DNA from: Patescibacteria group bacterium
Lineage (GTDB): Bacteria > Patescibacteriota > Patescibacteriia > UBA1558 > GWA2-36-10
Direction: 5' to 3'
Length of the DNA stretch: 36,041 bases
NCBI GenBank assembly: GCA_028718865.1
Contig: JAQUKX010000002.1
Span: 72,047 to 108,087, forward strand
The position numbers were made by a program, and so were the translations under genes. Positions 1-8,901 of the stretch are shown here, piece after piece (the stretch's first letter is position 1; every line of letters starts with the position of its first letter). A model generated the notes under the pieces. It ran no database searches, was not told the origin of the DNA, and saw only the letters and a list, made by a program, of their open reading frames with translations.

Positions 1-69
1 GAATCATAATATCAAGTGGCGGTAAACTGATTTACTATCTGAACACCACCGACTTATTTCAAAACTAAT

Positions 70-1680
70 ATGAATCAGGAAGTACAACCAAAACTCAAGT
101 ACTTCCTCTACGCCCGAAAATCTTCAGAACAAGAAGACAGACAGGTCCTTTCGATTGACTCGCAAAAGGGCGAACTGGAAGCACTCGCAAAAAGAGAAAA
201 GCTTCAGATTGTGGAACGCCTCGAAGAATCCTACTCAGCCAAAGCACCGGGTAGAGAGATTTTTAACGCGATGATAAAGCGTATTGAAAAGGGTGAAGCC
301 GAAGGAATTATTGCGTGGCATCCGAACCGGTTATCGCGTAACTCCGTCGACACCGGCTACCTGGTCTACCTCATGGACCAAAATAAGCTTCTTGATATAC
401 GCACACCCGGACAGGCTTATAGAAATACGCCGAACGATAAATTCCTGCTCAACCTCCTGTGCAGTCAGGCAAAACTCGAGAACGATAATAAGGGCGTTGA
501 TGTAAAGCGCGGCCTCAGGCGCAAAGTCGAGATGGGCTGGCACCCGGGCCCGGCACCGATTGGTTACATGAACACGCCGGATAAGATGAAAGGCTTCAAG
601 ACAATTCGCAAAGACCCTAAGATGTTCCCGATCATCCGGAAAATGTTCGATATGATTTTAGGCGGCACATACACCTCGCCGAGAGTCCACGAAATTGCAG
701 TCAATCAATGGGGATTAAAGAAGCTCGCACGAAGCGGTTTTTACCGCGTCCTTTATAATCCGTTTTATTACGGCTGGTTTGAGTGGCCACAGGGTTCCGG
801 CAACTGGCACAAGGGCAAGCACGAACCGATGATCACCCGTGACGAATACGACCGCATCCAGGCACTTCTCGGCCGGGGCAGTAAGCCAAAACCCGAAACA
901 TACAGCTTTGCCTACACCGGCATGGTGCGATGTGGTGAGTGTGGATGCATGGTTACGGCCGAGCATAAAACCAAGCGAAATAAGAACGGCAACGTTCATC
1001 GGTATATTTACTATCACTGCACTAAACGCAAAGGTCCGTGCAAACAAAAATGCATCGAAGTAAAAGAAATGGAAAAGCAGATCACTAATACTTTGGCGCG
1101 TGTTAAACCGCCGGAAGAATTCCACGGCTGGGCCATGAAGTGGCTTCAGAACGAAAACGGCCGTGAGGCAGCCGATAGAAACGCAATCCTGTCCAACCAA
1201 CAGAAAAACTACGAGGCGTGCGTAAAGAAACTCGACGCACTCATTGATATGCGAGCTGCCGGAGAGATCAGCGAAGAAGAATTCACGCGCAAAAAATCAA
1301 CGATCAACCAGGAGAAAGCCAAACTCCACGAACTTTTGAACGATACCGATGCCCGAGTAGATAGCTGGCTTCAGACGGCCGACAACGTGCTCACGTTCGC
1401 AAGCGATGCCAAAGAAGCCTTCACCGAACGGGGTCAGCATGCGCGAAAGGTCATTCTGTCCGCCCTCGGTTCGAACCTCCTCTTAAAAGACAAAAACATA
1501 AGCATTGACACGGATTCTGCGCTTCTGCCGATGATTCTCGTCTCAAATCCGTCAAGCAAAAATTCAGACACGTTCGAACCTCCGAATGGAGGCTCTAATA
1601 AAGAGAAAAGCCACGCTTTAGACGTGGCAAATCCCATGTGGCTCCGGGGGCAGGACTCGAACCTGCGATATCCACGTTAA
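70..1680 (+). CDS. Large serine recombinase (resolvase/invertase N-terminal domain, recombinase domain, zinc ribbon)
   Basis: N-terminal YARKSSEQEDRQVLSIDSQ with catalytic Ser motif; EGIIAWHPNRLSRN; zinc ribbon CGECGCMVTAEHK..YYHCTKRKGPC; coiled-coil C-terminal region. GC-richer than neighbours. Last codons are antisense to tRNA-Asn (WLRGQDSNLRYPR). Confidence 0.93.
   Translation: MNQEVQPKLKYFLYARKSSEQEDRQVLSIDSQKGELEALAKREKLQIVERLEESYSAKAPGREIFNAMIKRIEKGEAEGIIAWHPNRLSRNSVDTGYLVYLMDQNKLLDIRTPGQAYRNTPNDKFLLNLLCSQAKLENDNKGVDVKRGLRRKVEMGWHPGPAPIGYMNTPDKMKGFKTIRKDPKMFPIIRKMFDMILGGTYTSPRVHEIAVNQWGLKKLARSGFYRVLYNPFYYGWFEWPQGSGNWHKGKHEPMITRDEYDRIQALLGRGSKPKPETYSFAYTGMVRCGECGCMVTAEHKTKRNKNGNVHRYIYYHCTKRKGPCKQKCIEVKEMEKQITNTLARVKPPEEFHGWAMKWLQNENGREAADRNAILSNQQKNYEACVKKLDALIDMRAAGEISEEEFTRKKSTINQEKAKLHELLNDTDARVDSWLQTADNVLTFASDAKEAFTERGQHARKVILSALGSNLLLKDKNISIDTDSALLPMILVSNPSSKNSDTFEPPNGGSNKEKSHALDVANPMWLRGQDSNLRYPR
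1608..1630 (-). terminator. Likely intrinsic terminator of tRNA-Asn, inside the 3' end of the recombinase ORF
   Basis: Minus strand GCCACGtctaaagCGTGGC followed by TTTTCTCTTT. Confidence 0.7.
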
Positions 1681-1714
1681 CAGCGTGGCGTTGTACCAAC
1701 TCAACTACCCCGGA
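1639..1714 (-). tRNA. tRNA-Asn (GTT), CCA encoded
   Basis: Minus strand TCCGGGGTAGTTGAGTTGGTACAACGCCACGCTGTTAACGTGGATATCGCAGGTTCGAGTCCTGCCCCCGGAGCCA; acceptor TCCGGGG/CCCCGGA, anticodon loop CTGTTAA, TTCGAGTC T-loop. Confidence 0.96.
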
Positions 1715-1909
1715 AAATATTAAAAAATCGGCTCAGACGGCCGACTATCATTACTCTCTTAATTTACAAAATAAAATTAGCGGCCGTCTATACGGTTAAT
1801 AAAATTTACACTATTATTTACGGTTTTAGCGAAAATCATTTTGCTTTTATCAATAATTATCTTTATCTTAGTCAAAATATCTTAAAATGTCAAATTAAGA
1901 AAAAATTGT

Positions 1910-1940
1910 CCGCCCGCCCTGCAAAAGCAGTGGCGGGCGG
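1910..1940. repeat. GC-rich REP-like palindrome, probably also terminator of the minus-strand gene at 1969-2583
   Basis: CCGCCCGCCCTGCAAAAGCAGTGGCGGGCGG; on the minus strand followed by ACAATTTTTTC. A related copy in opposite orientation lies at 2699-2733. Confidence 0.75.
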
Positions 1941-1968
1941 TAAGGCACAACAAAGGCAAAGCTCTGTC

Positions 1969-2583
1969 CTAGGGACGACGTCGCCGGCGCTGCCGGCTAC
2001 GACGATAGTAGTAATCGCGGCCAGCCATATCCGGTAGCTGATCTAAAGCCTCAATCATCTCCTCCTCTTCAGCTTGATACAATTCATCAATAAGCCGACG
2101 GAGCTTGAAGACCAGACTGGCTTTGCCATCCAGCCTCCTCCACCCAGAGCCGGTCAGTATGTCCAAGACTTCAGAACTTGTCAAACCAAGTTCCTTGGTC
2201 ATCTTCTCCAGGGAAAGCTGCCCCCAGGCAACAGCCTCCCGAAGCCGGCAAAGTAGGCTGGGCATACCCTCCAACTCAATGAGCTGGTAGCCCAGGCAAC
2301 TTACATAATATTGCAAGCAAATCAATCGCTTGTCCCGAGGAAGCTGCTCCCCAAGGAGCCAACGCCGGACAGTGCTTTGATGCACACCAATGAATCCGCT
2401 CATTTCATCCACTAGATATTTGAGCTTGCCAGCCTCCAGGCTACGCGCCTTGAGATGAGCCAAGCACTGAGCGAGGCTCTCTTTCAAAATCATTTTGGCT
2501 CCGTAACGGAGCCCATAGACAAAACTGTACATCAGAGTGTCGGGATAAAACGGATCCCTAGCAACTGCCTGCTTCTTGGCCAT
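1969..2583 (-). CDS. Putative DNA-binding protein with two HTH-like segments and Arg-rich C-terminus
   Basis: ORF with start at ATG 2583 (MAKKQAVARD..) preceded by AAAGGAG; VHQSTVRRWLLGEQLPRDKRL and LGLTSSEVLDILTGSGWRRLDGKASLVFKL look like helix-turn-helix units; C-terminus RDYYYRRSRQRRRRRP. The 227-aa ORF call uses an upstream non-ATG start. Confidence 0.75.
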   Translation of the reverse strand: MAKKQAVARDPFYPDTLMYSFVYGLRYGAKMILKESLAQCLAHLKARSLEAGKLKYLVDEMSGFIGVHQSTVRRWLLGEQLPRDKRLICLQYYVSCLGYQLIELEGMPSLLCRLREAVAWGQLSLEKMTKELGLTSSEVLDILTGSGWRRLDGKASLVFKLRRLIDELYQAEEEEMIEALDQLPDMAGRDYYYRRSRQRRRRRP

Positions 2584-2665
2584 GACTATTACTCCTTTGC
2601 TGTTGTGAAGCCCCTCCTTAAGGTTGGGCTTCGTTGTGTTGTCGGGGAACAAAACTAGACTTATT

Positions 2666-2694
2666 TTTTTAACATATTTTTACATTTTTGTCAA
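2666..2694 (-). promoter_or_regulatory. Promoter of the HTH gene
   Basis: Minus strand TTGACA-N17-TAAAAA; spacer AAAATGTAAAAATATGT nearly matches the promoters at 12140 and 12975. Confidence 0.6.
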
Positions 2695-2733
2695 AAAACC
2701 CGCCCGCCACTGCAAATGCAGGGCAAGGCGGGT
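2695..2733 (-). terminator. Terminator of the alpha/beta hydrolase gene; REP-like palindrome
   Basis: Minus strand CCCGCCttgcCCTGCATTTGCAGtggcGGGCGGG followed by TTTTTT, which overlaps the next -35 box TTGACA. Confidence 0.7.
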
Positions 2734-2758
2734 AGTTTAAATATACGCTTTAAAATTC

Positions 2759-3535
2759 TTATTTTAAAACTTTTTTGCTGATCCAATTTTTGAAGATTTT
2801 TTTTATTTGCTCTAAATGTTTTTTTTCCTTAAAAGTATGAGTCGACCCCTTGATAACATGCAGCTCTTTATCGCCTTTTAATTTGCTATATAATTTTTTT
2901 TGATCAGCCAATGGCGTGCCAGTATCTTTACTGCCGACCATCAGTAAAACCGGCATAGTCAGTTTATGAGCTAAAATCAAAATATCATATTTTAAAATAT
3001 CTTTTTTAAACTGCGGCCAATTTAATTTTTTCACTATGCCTTTTGATTTGCTAAGCTCTTCCCTTAGACCACTTTCTTCCCACTTGGTCAAATCCTCCGG
3101 CTTATAATGCTGCAAACTGTATTTGCCGCCAATGACCGTAGCGGTCGGTGCTGGTGCTTTTACTTTTTTTGGATGATGAGCCGCGTAATACAAAATACAA
3201 CCGCTGCCCATGCTATGAGATGCCAAAGCAAAAGGCTCCTGATACCATTTATTTTTTTTAGACCAATTAATTACATCTACCAAATCATTATAATAATTTG
3301 TAAAATTAGCCTTGTTATAATCCCCATAACTTTCACCCAAGCTATGGCCATTGTCAAAACGAACTACTGTGAACTTTTTTTCTTTAAAAGCCAGCGCAAA
3401 TGTAGTAATGTGAGGCTGTTCTTTGAATCCGCCCAGGCCATGTGTCACGAAAACCAGGCCTTTTTGGTCTTTGTGCTTTTCCAACAAAACAGCGATTTTT
3501 CTGCCGCGACGATTTTTGATAAAAAATTTATCCAT
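2759..3535 (-). CDS. Alpha/beta hydrolase
   Basis: VFVTHGLGGFKEQPH; nucleophile-elbow-like ASHSMGSG; C-terminal GSTHTF. Confidence 0.85.
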   Translation of the reverse strand: MDKFFIKNRRGRKIAVLLEKHKDQKGLVFVTHGLGGFKEQPHITTFALAFKEKKFTVVRFDNGHSLGESYGDYNKANFTNYYNDLVDVINWSKKNKWYQEPFALASHSMGSGCILYYAAHHPKKVKAPAPTATVIGGKYSLQHYKPEDLTKWEESGLREELSKSKGIVKKLNWPQFKKDILKYDILILAHKLTMPVLLMVGSKDTGTPLADQKKLYSKLKGDKELHVIKGSTHTFKEKKHLEQIKKIFKNWISKKVLK

Positions 3536-3541
3536 AAAAAT

Positions 3542-6211
3542 CTATCTTCTTTTTTTCCTGAAGTAATAAGAAAAAACCGCTTTAACCACTTCCACCAAAA
3601 TCAGCACCAAAATTACAAACAAAAGGATTACTCGCCACTGCTGCCAAGAAAGAGGTTCTGTCCTCAATACCCGATTGAAAAATGGCAGATAAATAGCAAT
3701 CATCTGCAAAGTGATGCCTAAAATAATCGCCCAGTTCAAATATTTATTTTTAAAAGGGTTGTAACGCAAAATGCAGGCATCAAGTTTTTTGATAGAAAAT
3801 ATATAAGTCAAAGTATAACTGCTCAAAGTGGCAAAAGTGACGGTCTGAGCTAACTCCAAATTGCCGGTCGTTGTCCAGAAATACCAAAATACCCATAAAG
3901 CGCTAATGCCGGATATAGCCGAGATAAAAACCATCAAAAAGCGGCTCTCTACATCCAAAAGCCCTTCTTTGGTCTTTGGAGGTTTATTCATGATATCTTT
4001 TTCTTCCGGCTCCATGGACAAAGCCAAAGAAGGCGGGCTGTCGCTGATCAGATTTATCCATAGCACCTGAGCGGCCAATATCGGTAAAGGTAGATTAAAA
4101 ATCAAACTGCCGGCCACTGTCACAATTTCGGCAAAACTATTGGACAAAAGATACAAAATAACTTTTTTGATATTAGCAAAAATAACTCGGCCTTGTTTGA
4201 TGGCCATGACTATGGTCTTGAAATTATTGTCCAAGAGAACCAAGTCCGCTGTTTCTTTGGCTGCATCAGAACCGCTGGCTACCGCTACTCCGATATCAGC
4301 CGCCTTCAGAGCCGGCGCATCATTGACGCCATCGCCGGACATGGAAACAATCGCTCCTTTATTTTGCCAAGCTCTGACTATGCGCAATTTGTCAGCCGGC
4401 GTTACCCGAGCATAGACTTTGATATGCTTTATTTTCTTATCAAATTCTTCATCGCTCCACTTGAGCAATTCATCACCGGTCACCACGCTTTCATCGCCAA
4501 AATCCAAGCCTAGATCTCGGGCAATTTTTTTGGCGGTAAACTTGTTGTCGCCGGTAATAATAATGGTATTGATGCCCGCCTTCAGAGTGTCCTGCAAAGT
4601 TTCTCTGGTTTCCGGACGCAAAGGATCGGATAATCCCCAAATACTGGAAAAAACAAAATCTTCGGGTTTTTCCTTTAGTTTATGAAAGTCTTTGAAATTG
4701 GCTGGTACCAGACGATAAGCACCGGCTAAGACTCTCAGGCCTTGTTTGCTCAAATTCTGCCAACCCTCATCAAAATACTTAAATTTAGCATCCGTCAATT
4801 TTTTTTCCTTATCACCGTCTAAATAGCGGTTGGAAAAACTCAATATTTTTTCTGGCGCACCTTTGATAAAAATAATATCTTCTTTGGCGGAAAATTTATG
4901 CCGGCTAACCATGAATTTGCGACTGGAATCAAAAGGAATTTCTTCCAAACGCTGATGTTTTTTAAACAACTCTTCAAAGGGCAAATAAGCGCCAAATAAA
5001 AGCAAGGCTTTTTCCGTAGGACTACCGATAATACTCCAGAGATGTTTTTCTTCTTGAGGGTTTTCAATAGCCGCGTCATTGGCCAAAAGGGCTATCTGCA
5101 TTGACCTTTCGATCTCTTTATCAATTTTTATATCCCTAAGCGATCTGACAGACAAATCCAACTGATGGCTAGCCGAGACAATGCCGGTTATTCTCATTTC
5201 TCCTTCAGTCAAAGTACCGGTCTTGTCAGTACAAATGAGATCGGCGGCGCCGAGAGTTTCAGCTGAAACCAAACGTCTGACTAGACCGTTTTTTTTCAAA
5301 ATACGCTGCATGCCTACGGTCAAAATCATAGTCATACTGATAATCAAGCTCTCCGGTATGGCCGCTACCATTAAAGCCACGGCAATAGTGAACATCTCTG
5401 CCCAGTACCTGCCCTGCAAAATTCCTATTAAAAAAAGAAGGAAGATAGAGCTAAGAATTACTTTGGTGATAATTTTGGCTGAGTCGTCTATTTTTTTCTG
5501 CAAAGGCGTCCTCTCTTCTTTTGTCTCACTGATTAAAACTGTGATTTGCCCCATCTCGGTTTCAAAACCGGTTTCAGTGATGACTGCCAGTGCTCGGCCT
5601 TCTACAACCAAGGTTCCCATAAAAACCAAATTAGCTCTCTCAGCCAAAGTCGTGCCGATTTTCAAATTAGCTATTTGTTTTTTTACTGGCCAGGATTCGC
5701 CAGTAAGACTGGCTTCATTGACTTTGAGATCGTTGACATCCAACAAGCGTCCGTCTGCCGGTACCCGATCACCGGCCTGCAAAACCACGACATCGCCCAG
5801 CACCAAAAGCCTTGATTCCAATTTTTGTTCGCTGCCATCACGGAAAACCAGGCTTTCCTGCTTGACTATTTTGCTCAGTTGCTCCAGAGCCTTATTGGCC
5901 TTGAACTCCTGACTAAAACCCACTATCACATTGAGTAGTACAGCGGCAAAAATAACATAAGCATCAACGAATTCACCAAAAACAAAACTGATAACTCCCG
6001 CAATAACCAAAACATAAATTAAAACGCTTTTGAATTGCTCCAAAAGCAAGCGGCCGCGAGAAAATCTCTTTTCTTGAGCTAAAACATTGGGACCATATTT
6101 GGCCAAGCGCTTTTTGGCTTCTTCCGAGCTAAGTCCTTGTTCTGATGATTTTAATTTGCCCAACACTTGGGCAGCTGACATAGTATGCCAAACTTTATGA
6201 TCTTTTTTCAT
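3542..6211 (-). CDS. Cation-transporting P-type ATPase (P2-like)
   Basis: ICTDKTGTLTEGEM phosphorylation motif, TGES-like SLTGES, MSGDGVNDAPALKAADIGVA hinge, cation_ATPase_N-like N-terminus. Start MKKDHK at about 6211 preferred over ORF start 6229. Confidence 0.95.
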   Translation of the reverse strand: MKKDHKVWHTMSAAQVLGKLKSSEQGLSSEEAKKRLAKYGPNVLAQEKRFSRGRLLLEQFKSVLIYVLVIAGVISFVFGEFVDAYVIFAAVLLNVIVGFSQEFKANKALEQLSKIVKQESLVFRDGSEQKLESRLLVLGDVVVLQAGDRVPADGRLLDVNDLKVNEASLTGESWPVKKQIANLKIGTTLAERANLVFMGTLVVEGRALAVITETGFETEMGQITVLISETKEERTPLQKKIDDSAKIITKVILSSIFLLFLIGILQGRYWAEMFTIAVALMVAAIPESLIISMTMILTVGMQRILKKNGLVRRLVSAETLGAADLICTDKTGTLTEGEMRITGIVSASHQLDLSVRSLRDIKIDKEIERSMQIALLANDAAIENPQEEKHLWSIIGSPTEKALLLFGAYLPFEELFKKHQRLEEIPFDSSRKFMVSRHKFSAKEDIIFIKGAPEKILSFSNRYLDGDKEKKLTDAKFKYFDEGWQNLSKQGLRVLAGAYRLVPANFKDFHKLKEKPEDFVFSSIWGLSDPLRPETRETLQDTLKAGINTIIITGDNKFTAKKIARDLGLDFGDESVVTGDELLKWSDEEFDKKIKHIKVYARVTPADKLRIVRAWQNKGAIVSMSGDGVNDAPALKAADIGVAVASGSDAAKETADLVLLDNNFKTIVMAIKQGRVIFANIKKVILYLLSNSFAEIVTVAGSLIFNLPLPILAAQVLWINLISDSPPSLALSMEPEEKDIMNKPPKTKEGLLDVESRFLMVFISAISGISALWVFWYFWTTTGNLELAQTVTFATLSSYTLTYIFSIKKLDACILRYNPFKNKYLNWAIILGITLQMIAIYLPFFNRVLRTEPLSWQQWRVILLFVILVLILVEVVKAVFSYYFRKKRR

Positions 6212-6339
6212 AAAAATATTATAACACAAATATCCAAAAAATTAAACGCTAAATAAGCAAAAATTAGGCAAAATAGAAGACTATCACAGTATCAATATTT
6301 TTGCTATAATAGGCTAAGAGTATCAATAAATAAAAATTT

Positions 6340-8145
6340 ATGAAGACCACCTTGGCCCTAAAAAAAGCCATCCGAGACAACCTAAAAGAATCACTAAACA
6401 TAAATCTAACTGACCTTGAGTTGACTTTTCCACCCGACCCTAAAATGGGTGATTATAGTTTTGCTTGTTTTTCTCTGGCCAAAACCCAAAAAGAAAATCC
6501 CGCTTTAATTGCCAAACAATTAGCAGTCAACTTTAAAAAAAATATTCTAATCAAAGAAGTCCGAAATATCGGGCCTTACCTGAATATTTTTGTCAGCGAC
6601 CAATTTTTAACTGACTCTCTTAAAGAAATAAATAGCGCTAAAAATTTTGGGCAAAACAATCTAGGTAAAGGCAAAAAAATCCTAATAGAATATTCCGGCC
6701 CCAACACCAACAAACCTCAGCACATCGGCCATCTGAGAAATAACTGCTTGGGTCAAGCTCTGGTAAATCTCTATCGTTTAAATGGCTACAAAGTAATTGC
6801 TACTAATATTATCAATGATCGTGGCATTCATATAGTCAAAAGCATGCTGGCTTGGCAAGAATTCGGCCAAGGCGAAACTCCACAGAGTTCCGGCCTCAAA
6901 GGCGACCATTTGGTCGGTAAATACTATGTAAAATTCGGTCAAATACTCAAAGAGGAAAAAGAAAAGTATTTTAAAGAAAAAAATATTGATTTGGAAAAAT
7001 TAAACAACCTAGAGCGCAAAAAAACTGAAGAGGATTTTCTCCAACATTCCCATTGGATGACCAAGGCCCGTATTATGCTACGTGCCTGGGAAAATAACGA
7101 TCCAAAAGTAAAAAAACTCTGGCAAAAAATGAATAACTGGGTTTATAAAGGCTATGAAGAGACCTATAAAAATCTAGGGATAAAATTTGACCATATTGAT
7201 TATGAAAGCGAAACTTACTCTTTGGGTAAAAAAATTGTCCAAGAAGGCTTGAAACAAAAACTATTTTACCAAAAAAAAGACAGCTCAATCTGGATAGATT
7301 TAACTGACCAAGGATTGGATGAAAAACTACTCCTAAGAAACGACGGTACTTCAGTTTATCTCACTCAGGATTTGGGCACAGCAGTCAAAAGATACAAAAA
7401 ATTCAAATTTGACCGCGCTATCTATATAGTTGCCAACGAACAGGACTATCACTTCAAAGTTTTGTTTCTAGTTTTGAAAAAAATGAGTCTATCCTGGGCA
7501 GATAAACTCTACCACCTGTCTTATGGTATGGTCAGTCGACCGGATGGTCGCATCAAATCCCGTGAAGGCAAAACAGCTGATGCTGATCAGATAATGACCG
7601 AGATTATAACCCGAGCTGAAAAAATAATTTCCCAAGCTCAAAAACAAATCAAAACCAGCACTAGTCAAAAAAAGAAAATAGCCAAAATTGTCGGGCTGGG
7701 AGCAATAAAATTTGCTATGGTCGGCACCAATCCCCAAAAAGACATAATTTTTAAACCAGAAGAATCTATTTCTTTTGACGGTTACACTGGCACTTTTGTC
7801 CAATACACCCACGCTAGAATCGCTACTTTACTAGCCAAAAGTAAAACAAAAAAATACCCTCTTGACCATTATCAATTTAATCCGGAAGAAAATAAATTAA
7901 TTAAATTGCTTTTGTCTTTACCGGAAATTTTGGCTCAAGCTGTCCAAGAAAAAAACCCCGCTGTCCTGACGCAATACCTTTTTGAACTAGCCAAAAACTA
8001 CAACAATTTTTATCAGCTCCATCCCATACTCAATGCTCCACAAACAGGCGCTAAGCTGACTAGATTAAACATCTCTTTGCAAACAAAAAAAGCTCTAGCT
8101 CTAGGGCTAAACGCTTTGGGTATAGAAGCGCCGGATAAGATGTAA
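6340..8145 (+). CDS. argS: Arginyl-tRNA synthetase
   Basis: IEYSGPNTNKPQHIGHLRNN (HIGH motif), N-terminal Arg_tRNA_synt_N-like domain, GRIKSREGK KMSKS-like loop, C-terminal DALR-type ending LGIEAPDKM. Confidence 0.96.
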   Translation: MKTTLALKKAIRDNLKESLNINLTDLELTFPPDPKMGDYSFACFSLAKTQKENPALIAKQLAVNFKKNILIKEVRNIGPYLNIFVSDQFLTDSLKEINSAKNFGQNNLGKGKKILIEYSGPNTNKPQHIGHLRNNCLGQALVNLYRLNGYKVIATNIINDRGIHIVKSMLAWQEFGQGETPQSSGLKGDHLVGKYYVKFGQILKEEKEKYFKEKNIDLEKLNNLERKKTEEDFLQHSHWMTKARIMLRAWENNDPKVKKLWQKMNNWVYKGYEETYKNLGIKFDHIDYESETYSLGKKIVQEGLKQKLFYQKKDSSIWIDLTDQGLDEKLLLRNDGTSVYLTQDLGTAVKRYKKFKFDRAIYIVANEQDYHFKVLFLVLKKMSLSWADKLYHLSYGMVSRPDGRIKSREGKTADADQIMTEIITRAEKIISQAQKQIKTSTSQKKKIAKIVGLGAIKFAMVGTNPQKDIIFKPEESISFDGYTGTFVQYTHARIATLLAKSKTKKYPLDHYQFNPEENKLIKLLLSLPEILAQAVQEKNPAVLTQYLFELAKNYNNFYQLHPILNAPQTGAKLTRLNISLQTKKALALGLNALGIEAPDKM

Positions 8146-8727
8146 TTAATCTTTTGTTATTTCTATTAACGAATCAAGGGCTATAGGTAATTTTTTAAAA
8201 CCTAAAGATTCGTTAAAATGACCCTGTTTATGCTCTATAATAATTTTTGACCCTAAATTAATAAACTCTTCTTTATTTTCTAAAGGGACAAAATGATCAT
8301 CGTCAGAAAAAATAGCTACACTTCTTTTCAAGCAGTTTTTTACTTTAGAAAAATCCAAAGGAGCTTCAAGCCATTCTTTAGCTACGCTACGCACAATATC
8401 CTCATCTTCTAGATTGCTAAGACTTTTAAAAAAACCGGCTACAAAAACTGCTCCGCCGACTTTTACCCTTTCTGGTAATTTTTCCAAATAACGAGCTATG
8501 GCCTGACAGCCCATGCTATGACCAATAAAATATGTTTGCTCATCTGCTTCGCCTACTACTTCTTTTAATTTTGGCACCCAATTATTTATCCTCGGTTCAG
8601 CAGTGTGGGGAAGCTGAGGAATAAAAACATCAAAACCTATTATTTCTAGCTCTTTTTTCAGCCAAGGAAACCAACCTGTATTTGGATGCCCGTCCCAACC
8701 ATGAACTATAAAAACTCTTTTTTTCAT
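8146..8727 (-). CDS. RBBP9/YdeN-type alpha/beta hydrolase
   Basis: MKKRVFIVHGWDGHPNTGWFPWLKKELE; IGHSMGCQAIARYL; SDDDHFVP. Stop codon abuts the argS stop (convergent). Confidence 0.88.
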   Translation of the reverse strand: MKKRVFIVHGWDGHPNTGWFPWLKKELEIIGFDVFIPQLPHTAEPRINNWVPKLKEVVGEADEQTYFIGHSMGCQAIARYLEKLPERVKVGGAVFVAGFFKSLSNLEDEDIVRSVAKEWLEAPLDFSKVKNCLKRSVAIFSDDDHFVPLENKEEFINLGSKIIIEHKQGHFNESLGFKKLPIALDSLIEITKD

Positions 8728-8744
8728 CTGTAATTAATTTTATC

Positions 8745-8763
8745 TGGTGCGCCCACTAGGATT
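8745..8763. repeat. Direct repeat of the 3'-terminal 19 nt of tRNA-Lys
   Basis: TGGTGCGCCCACTAGGATT, identical to 8902-8920. Confidence 0.95.
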
Positions 8764-8901
8764 TGCCCCGAGATAAACTCGGGATTAAAATATTACTAAT
8801 GGCCTGCCATCCGTAGCTGAATATACAAACTAAAGACCTTTATAATTTACAAATGTCGTCCTACGCTAAAGCTACGAACGACATCCTTCGTAAGCGAAGG
8901 A

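Noticed and set aside
3107-3721. 204-aa plus-strand ORF
   Set aside because: Antisense to the hydrolase and the P-type ATPase 3' end; no start context and no domain.
5181-5912. 243-aa plus-strand ORF
   Set aside because: Fully antisense to the well-supported P-type ATPase; composition is that of a shadow ORF.
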